Assembly: GCF_900105205.1 (NCBI RefSeq)
Contig: NZ_FNSQ01000005.1
Span: 1,426,001-1,490,000, forward strand
Source: Microbacterium hydrocarbonoxydans
GTDB lineage: Bacteria > Actinomycetota > Actinomycetes > Actinomycetales > Microbacteriaceae
DNA length: 64,000 nucleotides
Direction: 5' to 3'
Shown here: positions 9,551 through 26,812 of the stretch, piece after piece
Numbering within the stretch: position 1 is the stretch's first letter
How the letters are laid out: each line of letters starts with the position of its first letter
Position numbers and translations under genes: made by a program
The notes under the pieces: model-generated
Told to the model about the DNA's origin: nothing
Databases searched by the model: none
The model's input: the letters and a program-made list of their open reading frames with translations, nothing else

Positions 9551-10704
9551 GCGTCACCGCACCCGCAGGATTCGAAGCCGCCGGCGTCGCGGCCGGACTC
9601 AAGACGACCGGCAAGCCGGATGTCGCCGTCGTCGTGAACCGCGGCCCCCGCAAGGTCGGCGCCGCGGTGTTCACCAGCAACCGCGCGAAGGCCAACCCGA
9701 TCATCTGGTCGCAGCAGGCCGCCGCCGACCGCGTCGTCGAGGCCGTCGTGCTGAACTCCGGCGGTGCGAACTGCTTCACCGGGAGCTTCGGATTCCAGAC
9801 CACGCACCAGACCGCTGAGAAGGCGGCTGAGCTGCTCGGAGTGAGTGCGGGAGACATCCTCGTCTGCTCGACCGGGTTGATCGGAGTCGGCGACGAGGTG
9901 TTCAGGGGCAAGGTCCTCTCGGGCACCGAACAGGCGATCGCGGCTCTGTCGACCGACGGCGGCCAGGTCGCCGCCGAAGCCATCATGACCACCGACAGCG
10001 TGTCGAAGACCGCCGTCGTCACCCGCGACGGCTGGACCATCGGCGGCATGGCCAAGGGCGCCGGCATGCTCGCACCGGGTCTCGCGACGATGCTGGTCGT
10101 CATCACGACCGATGCGGTCCTCGAGCCCCTCGAAGCGGATGCCGCGCTGCGCGCCGCGACCGGGAGGACCTTCGACCGCCTCGACTCGGACGGCTGCATG
10201 TCGACGAACGACCAGGTCACCCTGCTGGCGAACGGCGCATCCGGCATCGCGCCCGGCGTCGAGGAGTTCACGGCGGCACTCGCCGAGCTGAGCCAGGAGC
10301 TCGCGGTGAAGCTCCAGGGCGACGCCGAGGGAGCCAGCCACGACATCACCATCGAGGTGCAGCACGCGGCGACCGAAGCGGAAGCCGTGGAGGTGGGCCG
10401 CTCGGTCGCTCGCAACAACCTGTTCAAGGCCGCCATCTTCGGCAACGACCCCAACTGGGGCAGGGTGCTGGCGGCGATCGGCACCACGAGCGCGCAGTTC
10501 GACCCCTACGACGTCGACGTCTGGATGAACGGCGTGCGCGTGTGCAGCGAGGGCGGCCCCGATCGCCCCCGCGAGGAGGTCGACCTCACCCCTCGCGCGA
10601 CCCATCTCGTGATCGACCTCAAGGTCGGCGAGGCCACAGCGACGATCCTCACCAACGACCTGACCCACGACTACGTGCACGAGAACAGCGCCTACGCCTC
10701 ATGA
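9547..10704 (+). CDS. argJ: Bifunctional ornithine acetyltransferase / N-acetylglutamate synthase
   Basis: 385 residues. ArgJ transfers the acetyl group from N-acetylornithine to glutamate, making the pathway cyclic, and may also use acetyl-CoA. The precursor self-cleaves before a threonine; here the motif [16 protein letters not shown] places that residue at Thr181. Other family blocks are [12 protein letters not shown] near residue 75 and the C-terminal [14 protein letters not shown]. The GTG start overlaps the argC stop by four bases. Because ArgJ is present, no separate ArgE is needed in this cluster. Confidence 0.98.
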   Translation: MSVTAPAGFEAAGVAAGLKTTGKPDVAVVVNRGPRKVGAAVFTSNRAKANPIIWSQQAAADRVVEAVVLNSGGANCFTGSFGFQTTHQTAEKAAELLGVSAGDILVCSTGLIGVGDEVFRGKVLSGTEQAIAALSTDGGQVAAEAIMTTDSVSKTAVVTRDGWTIGGMAKGAGMLAPGLATMLVVITTDAVLEPLEADAALRAATGRTFDRLDSDGCMSTNDQVTLLANGASGIAPGVEEFTAALAELSQELAVKLQGDAEGASHDITIEVQHAATEAEAVEVGRSVARNNLFKAAIFGNDPNWGRVLAAIGTTSAQFDPYDVDVWMNGVRVCSEGGPDRPREEVDLTPRATHLVIDLKVGEATATILTNDLTHDYVHENSAYAS

Positions 10705-11618
10705 CCGACATCCAGGACACCACGCCCGACGTCGCCGCCGTCAAGGCAGCGACGCTCATCGAGTCGCTCCCGTGGCTGAAGAAGTTCCGTGACCAGATCG
10801 TCGTGGTCAAGTACGGCGGCAACGCCATGGTCTCGGACGAGCTGCAGGAGGCGTTCGCGCAGGACATCGCCTACCTCCGCTATGTGGGCGTCCTGCCGGT
10901 CGTCGTGCACGGCGGCGGCCCGCAGATCTCCGACATGCTGCAGCGTCTCGAGATCCCGAGCGAGTTCAAGGGCGGCTACCGGGTCACGAACACCGAGGCG
11001 ATCAGCGTCGTCCGCATGGTCCTGACCGGTCAGGTGAACCCTCAGCTCGTGTCGAAGATCAACTCCCACGGCCCCATCGCGACCGGGCTCAGCGGTGAGG
11101 ACGCCGGACTGTTCGGTGGACGCCGCCGCGGCGTCGTGATCGACGGCGAGGAGATCGACCTCGGCCGCGTCGGCGACGTCGTGGAGGTGGATCCGACCCC
11201 CGTGCTCGACCACCTCGCCGCCGGACGCGTCCCGGTCGTGTCGAGCATCGCGCCCGACCTCGATCACCCCGGTCAGTCGCTCAACGTGAACGCGGATGCC
11301 GCAGCCGCCGCCCTCGCGGTGTCGCTCAACGCCCGCAAGCTGGTGATCCTCACGGATGTGCCGGGGCTCTACGCCGACTGGCCGAATCGCGACTCGCTCG
11401 TCTCGCACCTCACCTCGGACGCTCTCATCGAGATGCTGCCGACTCTCGAGTCCGGCATGATCCCCAAGATGAAGGCGTGCCTGGATGCGATCGAGGGCGG
11501 CGTCGACGCGGCAGCCATCATCGACGGACGCGTGCCGCACTCGGTGCTCGTCGAGCTCTTCACGAGCAAGGGAATCGGAACAGAAGTGGTCTTGGGAACA
11601 GCGGGGACGAACGCATGA
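10701..11618 (+). CDS. argB: Acetylglutamate kinase
   Basis: 305 residues from the ATG at 10701, which overlaps the argJ stop (ATGA). ArgB phosphorylates N-acetylglutamate and is the usual feedback target of arginine. Substrate and ATP motifs are visible: VVKYGGNAM with Lys37, [15 protein letters not shown]-like [10 protein letters not shown], and the C-terminal [18 protein letters not shown]. That last segment and the N-terminal helix before VVKYGG are typical of arginine-sensitive kinases, so feedback inhibition is likely. The longer upstream open frame lies inside argJ and was rejected. Confidence 0.98.
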   Translation: MTDIQDTTPDVAAVKAATLIESLPWLKKFRDQIVVVKYGGNAMVSDELQEAFAQDIAYLRYVGVLPVVVHGGGPQISDMLQRLEIPSEFKGGYRVTNTEAISVVRMVLTGQVNPQLVSKINSHGPIATGLSGEDAGLFGGRRRGVVIDGEEIDLGRVGDVVEVDPTPVLDHLAAGRVPVVSSIAPDLDHPGQSLNVNADAAAAALAVSLNARKLVILTDVPGLYADWPNRDSLVSHLTSDALIEMLPTLESGMIPKMKACLDAIEGGVDAAAIIDGRVPHSVLVELFTSKGIGTEVVLGTAGTNA

Positions 11619-12822
11619 GCAACTGGCAGGATGACGCCGCGAACCACCTGGTCCTGAACGCGGGCCCGCGACTGGCGATGCTGACCCGCGGGGAGGGCTC
11701 CTACCTCTGGGACTCCGAGGGCAAGCGCCACCTCGACTTCCTGGCCGGCATCGCGGTGACCTCGCTCGGTCACGCGCATCCGGTCTTCGTGGAGGCCGTG
11801 TCCAGGCAGGCTGCGACCCTCGCTCATGTCTCGAACTACTTCGCGACCCCGTCGCAGCTCGCGCTCGCCGCGAGGCTGAAGCGCCTCGCGGGTGCCGGCA
11901 TCGACGGCCGCGTGTTCTTCTCGAACTCCGGAGCCGAGGCGAACGAGGCGGCCTTCAAGCTCGCCCGCCTGCACGGCGGGACCGAGAAGCCCCGCATCCT
12001 CGCACTGGAGAACGGCTTCCACGGTCGCACGATGGGCTCGCTCGCACTCACGGCGAAGGCCTCGATGCGTGCCCCGTTCGAGCCGATGCCCGGCGGGGTC
12101 GAGCACATCCCCGCCACGATCGCCGCCCTCGAGGAGGCGATCGACGACACTGTCGCGGCCGTCATCGTCGAGCCGATCCAGGGCGAGGCCGGTGTCGTCG
12201 AGCTGCCGGACGGATACCTGCAGGCGGCGCGCTCGCTGACCCTGAAGCACGGAGCGCTGCTCATCGTCGACGAGATCCAGACCGGCGCCGGACGCACCGG
12301 CGCCTGGTTCGGCTTCAGTCACGAGGGCATCACACCCGATGCCATCACGCTCGCGAAGGGCATCGGCGGCGGTTTCCCGATCGGCGCCCTCGTGACCTAC
12401 GGCGCGGCCAGTGCCCTGTTCACACCCGGGTCGCACGGCTCGACCTTCGGTGGAAATCCGCTGGCGACGGCCGTGGCCGACGCCGTGCTCGCGGAGATCG
12501 AGAGCGCGGGCCTCGTCGACAACGCGGCGCGTCGAGGCGAGGAACTCCGTGAGATCATCACCGGTCTGGAGTCGCCTCTCGTCACCGGCGTGCGCGGTCG
12601 AGGCCTGCTGATCGGCGTCGCGCTGAGCGCGCCGGTCGCGAACGATGTGGTCGCCGCCGCACAGGAGCGCGGGCTCATCGTGAACGCCGCCAACCCCGAG
12701 ACCGTGCGCATCGCGCCCGCCCTCACCATCGGAGACGCCGAGCTCGCCGAGTTCCGTGAGCTCTTCGCCGCCTCGCTCGCCGACGTGCAGGCATCCCTCA
12801 CCGAATCCGGAAAGGCCCTCGC

Positions 12823-12826
<4 letters not shown>
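11615..12826 (+). CDS. argD: Acetylornithine aminotransferase
   Basis: 403 residues from the ATG at 11615, overlapping argB by four bases. A class III PLP-dependent aminotransferase that turns N-acetylglutamate semialdehyde into N-acetylornithine. The PLP-binding lysine is Lys248 in [33 protein letters not shown] and the Asp in [15 protein letters not shown] are also characteristic. Position in the operon distinguishes it from the related gamma-aminobutyrate and ornithine transaminases. Confidence 0.97.
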
Positions 12827-15182
<2,356 letters not shown>

Positions 15183-15187
15183 CCGCG

Positions 15188-15775
15188 TCAGTGCAGTTCG
15201 GCGTCCGCGGCCGACCTCGTCCAGCGGGTGAATCGCACGACGAGTCCCGCGCGGGTGGGTGCGGCGAGGAACGGTCCGGCGGATGCGGCGGCATCCCCGT
15301 CGAACGGCGCGACGCGGACGAGTCGCCACTCTCCGTCGTCCGCGCGGGCACGAACGATGACGGCATCCTGCCAGCGGCTCACCCGGACCGTGATCTCGCT
15401 GCCGTGCCACTCGTCGACGTACCCCACCGACCAGTCAGAGCGGATGTCGGTGACCACTGCCCCGAGCCCGAGATGGCCGTCGGCGTACTCGACCCCCGCC
15501 TTGATCCAATGCTCCTCGTCGATCTGCACGAAGATCCCGGCCTGGTCGAACTGGCCGTCCCAGGGAGCGCGGAAGGAGACGTCCATCGCCTCGCCGACCG
15601 TCAGGGGAGCGAGCAGGGCGTGCTCGGTGTCGTGCACGAACCCGTAGGCGGTGTGACGCCAGGCGTCGCTGCTCTCGACAGCGGTGACGTCGAGGTGATC
15701 CGCGGACGTCGCTACTGCGGCGGGCTCGTGGGTCCAGGCCCCGTCGGTCCAGGAGATGATGTCTGATTCAGGCAT
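15188..15775 (-). CDS. DUF1349 family protein
   Basis: 195 residues with the concanavalin-like beta-sandwich signature of DUF1349: DGQFDQAGIFVQIDEEHWIKAGVEY in the middle and VVTDIRSDWSV afterwards. The start ATG at 15775 is preceded on its strand by TATAGT eight bases away, so the transcript is probably leaderless or nearly so. No signal peptide is seen, so the protein is likely cytoplasmic. Function of the family is not established, although a sugar-binding fold is suggested by the related lectin-like structure. It is divergent from satD across 59 AT-rich bases. Confidence 0.85.
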   Translation of the reverse strand: MPESDIISWTDGAWTHEPAAVATSADHLDVTAVESSDAWRHTAYGFVHDTEHALLAPLTVGEAMDVSFRAPWDGQFDQAGIFVQIDEEHWIKAGVEYADGHLGLGAVVTDIRSDWSVGYVDEWHGSEITVRVSRWQDAVIVRARADDGEWRLVRVAPFDGDAAASAGPFLAAPTRAGLVVRFTRWTRSAADAELH

Positions 15776-15834
15776 ATCTCGAGACTATAACCAAATAAGG
15801 CATAAAGCCAAGTTATTCATGATACGGTTATGAC
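15776..15834. promoter_or_regulatory. AT-rich divergent promoter region with nested inverted repeats
   Basis: This short gap is much richer in A and T than its surroundings. TATAGT on the minus strand (15784-15789) serves the DUF1349 gene; TACGGT (15823-15828) lies six bases before the satD ATG. ATAACC (15787-15792) is inverted as GGTTAT (15826-15831), and AATAAGGC (15794-15801) is inverted imperfectly at 15807-15817. The symmetry between two divergent starts suggests a shared operator. Confidence 0.6.
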
Positions 15835-16479
15835 ATGGTCATCGCCGTACTCGCCGACATCGTGGGCTCCCGCCAGCTCGACGATCGCACAGCGGCGCAG
15901 CGCGTCCTCGATGAGACCATCGCGCAGGTCGAGGGCGAGCTCCCTCTCGCACAGCAGCCCCTCACCCCGACGGTGGGCGACGAGCAGCAGGGCGTCTACC
16001 GCAGCCTCGAGGATGCGATGGTCTCGCTCCTGATGATCCAGCTCCGGCTGCCGGACGGCATCGCGTTCCGGTTCGGCATCGGCGTCGGAGCCGTCAGCGC
16101 GGTCGACTCCGTGCACGGCGAGCTGGCGGACGGCCCCGGCTGGTACGCCGCCCGGGCGGCCATCGAGACCGTGCACGCCAGGGAAGGTCGCGCCATACCG
16201 CGCACACGGACCTGGATTGTCGGTGCCCCGGGGCAGGATGAGGTCATGGAGAGCACGATCGCGGCATCGAACGCCTACCTCCTCGTCCGTGACGAGCTGG
16301 TCGGAGCGATGAACGAGCGCGAGCGCCGCCTGACGTACGGGCGGCTGGTCGGTCGATCCCAGCATGAGCTCGCTGCCGAAGAGGGCATCTCGCAGCCGAG
16401 CGTCTCGAAGTCGCTGCGCAATGCCGGCAGCGCGGCCCTCCTCGAAGGACTCGCCGCGCTGAGAGGATCGAACGCATGA
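15835..16479 (+). CDS. SatD family protein
   Basis: 214 residues. The opening MVIAVLADIVGSRQLDD and the region EQQGVYRSLEDAM are typical of the SatD family, which is named after a gene of the Streptococcus mutans sat operon; its molecular role is unknown. The last 50 residues (about 165-212: LTYGRLVGRSQHELAAEEGISQPSVSKSLRNAG) form a helix-turn-helix, so the protein can probably bind DNA, perhaps the palindromes in front of its own gene. It overlaps the following membrane protein gene by four bases, so the two are made together. The ATG fits a leaderless promoter. Confidence 0.8.
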   Translation: MVIAVLADIVGSRQLDDRTAAQRVLDETIAQVEGELPLAQQPLTPTVGDEQQGVYRSLEDAMVSLLMIQLRLPDGIAFRFGIGVGAVSAVDSVHGELADGPGWYAARAAIETVHAREGRAIPRTRTWIVGAPGQDEVMESTIAASNAYLLVRDELVGAMNERERRLTYGRLVGRSQHELAAEEGISQPSVSKSLRNAGSAALLEGLAALRGSNA

Positions 16480-17363
16480 TCGTCGCCGGCTTCCTCCTCC
16501 TCGCGGTCGGCGCTGCCGATCTCGTGCGTCAGTTCGCCCCGCGCCGCTGGGTCGGCTACCTCACGGTCGCGATCATCCTCCTGCTGTTGGGCAGCGTCAG
16601 CGACGCGCTGCTGCCGATGCTGCTCGGGCTCGTCGTCGGTGCGCTCTGGGTGTGGTGCATGCCGTCCGAGAAGACCGCGCCGTTGGGCTTCTGGCCCGCA
16701 GTCCTCCTCGGGGTGCTCGCGATCGGAGCCGTCGTCTGGCTCGGTGCGCGTACCGATGCCGGACTGATCGGCGGTGTGTGGAACCTGCGCTCCCCGTTCG
16801 GGGATGTGCCGTTCGACCTCGCGCTGCTGACCCTGGGCACGGGGGTCTTCCTCCTCGAGTCCGCGAACCTCGTGGTGCGCGCGGCGCTCGACGGCGAGCA
16901 CACCTGGCGACCCGCCGAGCGGGCCACCGCCGCGCCGGCCGTCGAGAGCCCTGCTGTCGAGAGCCCTGCTGTCGAGAACCCTGTTGCCGAGAGCCCTGGT
17001 GCCGAGAGCCCTGGTGCCGAGAGCCCTGGTGCCGAGACTTCTGCCGTGGAGAGCTCTCCCGTCGAGACAGCACCAGGGGACGCGACGTCAGGGGCTGCGA
17101 CCCCCCGCGACCCCCGTGCCGGATTCCAGGGCGGTCGGCTGATCGGTCCGCTCGAGCGCATCCTCGTGATGATCCTGACACTCGCCGCCGCTTATCCGAT
17201 CCTCGCGGCGATGCTGGCGGCCAAGGGGATCGTGCGGTTCCCGGAGATCTCGCGCGACGGAGAGACGGGGGCGCGCGCCGAGTACTTCCTCGTCGGCAGC
17301 CTCGTCAGCTGGGTGATCGGTCTGGGCGCCGCGTTCCTCGTGTGGTGGGCAGCGCACAGCTGA
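16476..17363 (+). CDS. Membrane protein with a Ser/Pro/Glu repeat linker
   Basis: 295 residues, not assigned to a named family. Five hydrophobic segments occupy about residues 1-20, 28-60 (two spans), 68-90 and 110-135. Then comes a hydrophilic linker built of pentapeptide repeats such as VESPA and AESPG (residues 156-190), and two more spans near 228-250 and 268-292. It starts inside the satD stop (ATGA), and SatD-linked membrane proteins of this type are common, so the pair probably acts together. The repeat linker is likely cytoplasmic and disordered, and its length may vary between strains. Confidence 0.75.
   Translation: MIVAGFLLLAVGAADLVRQFAPRRWVGYLTVAIILLLLGSVSDALLPMLLGLVVGALWVWCMPSEKTAPLGFWPAVLLGVLAIGAVVWLGARTDAGLIGGVWNLRSPFGDVPFDLALLTLGTGVFLLESANLVVRAALDGEHTWRPAERATAAPAVESPAVESPAVENPVAESPGAESPGAESPGAETSAVESSPVETAPGDATSGAATPRDPRAGFQGGRLIGPLERILVMILTLAAAYPILAAMLAAKGIVRFPEISRDGETGARAEYFLVGSLVSWVIGLGAAFLVWWAAHS
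16941..17045 (+). repeat. Seven 15-bp coding tandem repeats
   Basis: Seven consecutive 15-base units, GTCGAGAGCCCTGCT and close variants such as GCCGAGAGCCCTGGT, encode the pentapeptide linker of the membrane protein. Units keep the reading frame, so slippage would change linker length without breaking the gene. Confidence 0.9.
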
Positions 17364-17436
17364 CCTGTCGCGGACGGCGACAGGCCGCCCACGCCGGCGC
17401 GAATCGCCGATGCCGACCGCTGATAGCCTGGAGCGC

Positions 17437-18738
17437 GTGTCGAATCCCGCTCTGACGACCGCCCCGCCGGCGATCGACCCCACGTTCGAGAACGTGTGGG
17501 ACGAACTGCTGTGGCGCGGCCTCGTCCATGTGTCCACTGACCAGGAGGCGCTGCGCGCCCTTCTCGCCGGGGACCCGATCACGTATTACTGCGGCTTCGA
17601 CCCGACGGCTCCCAGCCTGCACCTCGGAAACCTGGTGCAGCTGCTGACGCTGCGGCGCATCCAGCTCGCCGGTCACAAGCCGCTCGGACTCGTCGGAGGA
17701 TCGACCGGTCTGATCGGTGACCCCCGTCCCACGGCCGAGCGCACGCTCAACACGCGAGAGACGGTCGAGGAATGGGTGGGGCGCCTGCGGACGCAGGTCG
17801 AGCGCTACCTGAGCTTCGAGGGCGACAACGCCGCCCGCATCGTCAACAACCTCGACTGGACGGCGCCGCTGTCGGCGATCGACTTCCTGCGCGAGATCGG
17901 CAAGCACTACCGCGTCGGCACGATGCTGAAGAAGGATGCGGTCGCTGCGCGCCTGAACTCGGACGAGGGCATCAGCTACACCGAGTTCAGCTACCAGATC
18001 CTGCAGGGGATGGACTTCCTCGAGCTCTACCGCCAGTACGACTGTGTGCTGCAGACCGGTGGGTCGGACCAGTGGGGAAATCTGACCAGCGGTACGGATC
18101 TGATCCGTCGTGCCGAGGGGGTCTCCGCGCATGCGATCGGCACGCCGCTGATCACGAACAGCGATGGCACCAAGTTCGGCAAGAGCGAGGGCAACGCGAT
18201 CTGGCTCGACGCCGACATGTGCAGCCCGTACCGGATGTACCAGTTCTGGCTGAGCACGACGGATGCCGACGTCATCGACCGGTTGAAGGTCTTCACCTTC
18301 CTCACCAGGGCCGAGATCGAGGAGTACGCGGCTTTGGTCGAGGCCGAGCCGTTCCGTCGTGCAGCGCAGAAGCGTCTCGCGCTGGAGGTCGTCGCCACGG
18401 TGCACGGCGTCGATGCCGCGGCCGCGGTGATCGCGGCATCCGAGGCGCTGTTCGGACAGGGCGACCTGACCGCGCTCGACGCGGCGACGCTGCGGACGGC
18501 CATCGAGGAGCTGCCTCACACGACTGTCGCGGCGGGAGCGCCGGTGGTCGAGGCGCTCGTGACGACCGGCCTCGTGTCCAGTCTGTCCGAAGCGCGCCGT
18601 GCGATCAGCCAGGGTGGGGTGTCGCTCGACGGAGAACGCGTCGAAGACGAGACCGCCACTGTCGCGGGCACGCTGCCCGGCGGAGTGTCTGTCCTGCGGC
18701 GCGGCAAGAAGACCCTCGCCGGGGTCTTCATCGCCTGA
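17437..18738 (+). CDS. tyrS: Tyrosyl-tRNA synthetase
   Basis: 433 residues from the GTG at 17437. This start is preferred to the ATG at 17410 because TAGCCT at 17424-17429 lies seven bases before the GTG and would be a leaderless -10 inside the longer version. Class I signatures are HLGN (His62, in PTAPSLHLGNLV) and KFGKS (residues 246-250, the KMSKS loop). The C-terminus is an S4 RNA-binding domain (ARRAISQGGVSLDGERV). Charges tRNA-Tyr in the cytoplasm. The intergenic stretch before it contains no other gene. Confidence 0.97.
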   Translation: MSNPALTTAPPAIDPTFENVWDELLWRGLVHVSTDQEALRALLAGDPITYYCGFDPTAPSLHLGNLVQLLTLRRIQLAGHKPLGLVGGSTGLIGDPRPTAERTLNTRETVEEWVGRLRTQVERYLSFEGDNAARIVNNLDWTAPLSAIDFLREIGKHYRVGTMLKKDAVAARLNSDEGISYTEFSYQILQGMDFLELYRQYDCVLQTGGSDQWGNLTSGTDLIRRAEGVSAHAIGTPLITNSDGTKFGKSEGNAIWLDADMCSPYRMYQFWLSTTDADVIDRLKVFTFLTRAEIEEYAALVEAEPFRRAAQKRLALEVVATVHGVDAAAAVIAASEALFGQGDLTALDAATLRTAIEELPHTTVAAGAPVVEALVTTGLVSSLSEARRAISQGGVSLDGERVEDETATVAGTLPGGVSVLRRGKKTLAGVFIA

Positions 18739-18837
18739 GCGGCGAACGACGTCCGATAGCGAAGCGGCGGCTGACCGAGGCCCACTCGGACAGCCGCCGC
18801 CACGCCTCTCGATCGCCCGGTCCGACAGGAGACACCG

Positions 18838-19635
18838 ATGCCGTTCACCCCGAGCCACGCTCTGGTCGCTCTGCCGTTCATCCGCACTCCGCTGGTGCCG
18901 TCGGCGATCGCGATCGGAGCGATGACCCCCGACCTTCCACTGTTCGTCCGGGGCCTCGGACTCCAGTACTCGTTCACGCACACCTTCGGAAACGTCGTGT
19001 GGACGGCGCTGGTCGCATTCGTGCTCTTCCTCGTCTGGCGGGTCGTGCTGCGTCCGGCGGTCGGAGAACTCACGCCGCTCTGGATCGCGCGGCGTCTGCC
19101 CGACGGATGGAAGCGCTCAGGCGTCGCGGCCGCCGGCGAAGCGGTCGGCGTGGGTCTCGGGCGACCGGCCTATCCCGTTCTGCTCGCCGTGTCGCTGATC
19201 CTGGGCGTGCTGACGCACATCGTGTGGGATCTCTTCACGCATGAGGGGCGCTGGGGCGTCGAGATCTTCCCGGCGCTCGAGCAGATGTGGGGACCGCTGA
19301 GCGGCTACAAGTGGCTGCAGCACGGGTCGAGTGTGATCGGGCTCCTCGGCCTCGGCACCTGGGCGATCCTCCGCTGGAACCGGCAGGAACCCCGAGCCGG
19401 CGACGACCGGTTCCTCCCTGCAGCGGTGCGCATCGCCTGGTGGCTCTCGCTGCCTGCGGTGCTGGTGACTGCCTGCATCGTCGGCTACCTGGCGTACGGC
19501 CCGTTCACCGCCGAGTTCACGTATCAGCACCTGGCCTATCGGATGCTCCCGCCGGCCTGTGCGCTGTGGGGCGCGCTCACGCTGGTGCTCTGCCTCGCAC
19601 TTCCCGCCTTCCGGCGGCGTCACCACGCGGGCTGA
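18838..19635 (+). CDS. DUF4184 family membrane protein
   Basis: 265 residues beginning MPFTPSHALVALPFI, the hallmark of DUF4184, with conserved His and Asp residues (PSHA, MTPDLP, HTFGN, HIVWDLFTHEGRWG) arranged as in small integral-membrane metal-dependent hydrolases of the YdjM type. About five hydrophobic spans are visible (for example TALVAFVLFLVWRVVL and LSLPAVLVTACIVGYLAYG). An AGGAG site precedes the ATG by eight bases. The last 16 bases overlap the convergent CoA-transferase gene. A membrane hydrolase role is an inference from the conserved acidic and His residues. Confidence 0.82.
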   Translation: MPFTPSHALVALPFIRTPLVPSAIAIGAMTPDLPLFVRGLGLQYSFTHTFGNVVWTALVAFVLFLVWRVVLRPAVGELTPLWIARRLPDGWKRSGVAAAGEAVGVGLGRPAYPVLLAVSLILGVLTHIVWDLFTHEGRWGVEIFPALEQMWGPLSGYKWLQHGSSVIGLLGLGTWAILRWNRQEPRAGDDRFLPAAVRIAWWLSLPAVLVTACIVGYLAYGPFTAEFTYQHLAYRMLPPACALWGALTLVLCLALPAFRRRHHAG

Positions 19636-20948
19636 TCAGAGCCCCATCGGTGCGGAGCCGCGAAAGCGAGTCCCGGCAGTGCGGGACCGGCGGTGATGAG
19701 CGTCGTCCCGTCGACATCGAAGGACGCGGTGTGCGCCGACGGATCCATCGTCTGCTCCGGCTCGGGCTCGCTCGCGCGCGGCATCCCGAGCAGTTCGGCG
19801 GCGATACGCCGGAGCGAGGTGCGGATGATCCAGGTGCCGCCTTCGCGTCGACGACGCCGGAGCAGCCCCGTGATCGCGGCGGCGAGCAGGTAGCCCGCGC
19901 TGTGGTCGAGCGCTTGCGCGGGTAGCGTGCCAGGACGATCCCCGTCGGGTGACTCGATCAGCGCGATTCCGGACTCCGCCTGCACGAGACTGTCGAATCC
20001 GGCCCGCCCTGGTGCGTCGGCACCCCAGGCGCTCAGCTGTGCGATCACGAGCCCGGGATGCCGGGCGGCGAGGGCATCGGGGGAGATGCCGAGCGTCGCC
20101 AGTGACGACGGGCGGTAGCCGAGCACGACGACGTCGGCACGGTCGAGCAGCTCCTGGAACCGGCCGGTGCGTGCATCGAGAAGGATGGAGCGCTTGCCGT
20201 GGCCGGTGTCGAGATGCTGCCAGTCGGGTTCGTCCAGGTGGGGAGGATCGACCCGCAGCACGTCCGCCCCCAGGAGGGCGAGGGTCCGGGTGCAGACCGG
20301 CCCCGCGATGACGCGAGTGAGATCAAGGACGCGGATACCGGCGAGAGGCCGACTCCCGTGGTCCTGATCCCTCGCCGCTGGGGGAGCGGCGTCCGCTCCG
20401 CCGGAGCGGATGACCTCGAGGAGCGGGGTGGCGCGCAGCCTCGCATTCGTGCGTGGGGACTCGGGGAGCACGGGGACCGCGAGCCCGCCGGTCGCGGTGA
20501 TCGTCGCCACAGCCTCGGAAGTCGTCGTGCCGGCGATGACGGCTGCCACGTCGGCGGCGCCCGAGCCTGCGGCCAGATCGAGCCCGGCCAGCAATCGCGC
20601 CGCGTGGTGCGCGTAATTGCCATGCGTGCGCACCCAGCCGTCACGCGAGCGCCAGAATCCGGAGAAGGGCGACCAGACATCGGGCGCGACGCCGTCGACG
20701 GTGAGCATACGGTCGCTGCGATAGGCGGCGGCGATGCGGACGGGGTCCGGGGGAGTGCCGATGCCGGCGGCGAGACCCGCGGCGCGCACGCTCGCCCAGG
20801 CCAGATCCGAGACGGCGAGGCGAGAGGGCAGTGGCACCGCACGAGGTGACGACGCGGCGATCTCGTCGTCGTCCCAGTCGATGCCGATCTCCGTCCGCAC
20901 GCGGTCGAGGAGGGCAGCGGCGGGGGAGCAGATCGGAGGCTGGCGCAC
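19620..20948 (-). CDS. CaiB/BaiF family (family III) CoA-transferase
   Basis: 442 residues from the GTG at 20948. TACGAT on the minus strand ends six bases before this GTG, so the transcript is probably leaderless and the longer open frame toward 21098 is not coding. The family signature is LAGIRVLDLTRVIAGPVCTR... followed by ALLGADVLRVDPP, and AGFDSLVQAESGIA, where the Asp is the expected acyl carrier. These enzymes move CoA between carboxylic acids such as formate/oxalate or carnitine. Two half-domains seem present, the N-terminal one being degenerate. No substrate can be named from the context. Confidence 0.85.
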   Translation of the reverse strand: MRQPPICSPAAALLDRVRTEIGIDWDDDEIAASSPRAVPLPSRLAVSDLAWASVRAAGLAAGIGTPPDPVRIAAAYRSDRMLTVDGVAPDVWSPFSGFWRSRDGWVRTHGNYAHHAARLLAGLDLAAGSGAADVAAVIAGTTTSEAVATITATGGLAVPVLPESPRTNARLRATPLLEVIRSGGADAAPPAARDQDHGSRPLAGIRVLDLTRVIAGPVCTRTLALLGADVLRVDPPHLDEPDWQHLDTGHGKRSILLDARTGRFQELLDRADVVVLGYRPSSLATLGISPDALAARHPGLVIAQLSAWGADAPGRAGFDSLVQAESGIALIESPDGDRPGTLPAQALDHSAGYLLAAAITGLLRRRRREGGTWIIRTSLRRIAAELLGMPRASEPEPEQTMDPSAHTASFDVDGTTLITAGPALPGLAFAAPHRWGSDQPAW

Positions 20949-21163
20949 GCTGCGATCGTACCCGTGCGGCGGATCCCGATGCTTTAGTGGCGCTGGACTG
21001 GGTATTCCTGATCGCGGGCCGCCTGCGACACGCCCGGGGTGCCGCCCCGATTCGCCAGATCCCTGGAATCCACGTAACTTATTACTTGTTCGCCCCACAG
21101 GGAAGCGGAGAGGCCGAGAGCTTCACCCCCCTCAAGCGGAGAACAACCTCCCACTCCTCTCAC

Positions 21164-21192
21164 TTGTGAGATCAGGCGCGTGCGTCTAGGAT
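21164..21192 (+). promoter_or_regulatory. rrn promoter P1
   Basis: TTGTGA (21164-21169) and TAGGAT (21187-21192) with a 17-base spacer, about 350 bases upstream of 16S. The stretch 20949-21163 holds no gene that I can support. Confidence 0.65.
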
Positions 21193-21261
21193 GGGAGATC
21201 CACCCCATCTGCGGCTGTCACAGGCTGCGCACCGGATCCAAGATCCGCGCGGCGCGCTGAT

Positions 21262-21289
21262 TTGACAAGCGAGACAGGGTGGCTAAGAT
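21262..21289 (+). promoter_or_regulatory. rrn promoter P2
   Basis: A consensus -35 TTGACA (21262-21267) and TAAGAT (21284-21289) separated by 16 bases. This is the best promoter match in the window and probably the main rrn promoter. Confidence 0.8.
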
Positions 21290-21344
21290 TGAGAAGTTGC
21301 CCTTCGGGCCTGGTTGTGATGACTGGGTCGGGGGAGCGTCCGAT

Positions 21345-21368
21345 CCTTGAGAACTCAACAGCGTGCAC
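21345..21368 (+). promoter_or_regulatory. rrn leader box
   Basis: The leader element containing TTGAGAACTCAACAG recurs in modified form in the 16S-23S spacer (TTGAGAACTACACAG at about 23341). Such boxes in actinobacterial rrn leaders take part in antitermination and RNase III processing. Confidence 0.6.
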
Positions 21369-21541
21369 TTGTCAAATGCCAAATAACCTCGATTCAGCTT
21401 CGGCTGGATGAGATTCCTTTGGATCAAAGACCAACCTCCTTGTGGGGTTGGCATTCGGATGAAGTCAGCAATGAATTTGTCTCTTTGGTCAGCATCAAAC
21501 TCGCTGCGTCATCGTTTTCCCGGTGTCGTATGCATTTCTTT

Positions 21542-26580
<5,039 letters not shown>

Positions 26581-26683
26581 CACCGTTTGTTGGTGCTACG
26601 CGTCCACTGAGTGGTTCTCGATGTACGGTCGAGAACCGCATGACAATGACTTTGTTATGTGTTTGATTGAAACATCAATAGTG

Positions 26684-26801
26684 TTTCGGCGGCCATAGCG
26701 TGAGGGAAACGCCCGGTTACATTCCGAACCCGGAAGCTAAGCCTCACAGCGCCGATGGTACTGCAGGGGGGACCCTGTGGGAGAGTAGGACACCGCCGGA
26801 C
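26684..26801 (+). rRNA. rrf: 5S ribosomal RNA
   Basis: About 118 bases, from TTTCGGCGGCCATAGCG to CACCGCCGGAC, whose ends pair as the 5S helix I. The inner CCCGGTTACATTCCGAACCC and GGGAGAGTAGG blocks are typical. Confidence 0.95.
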
Positions 26802-26812
26802 TTCTTTTAAGC

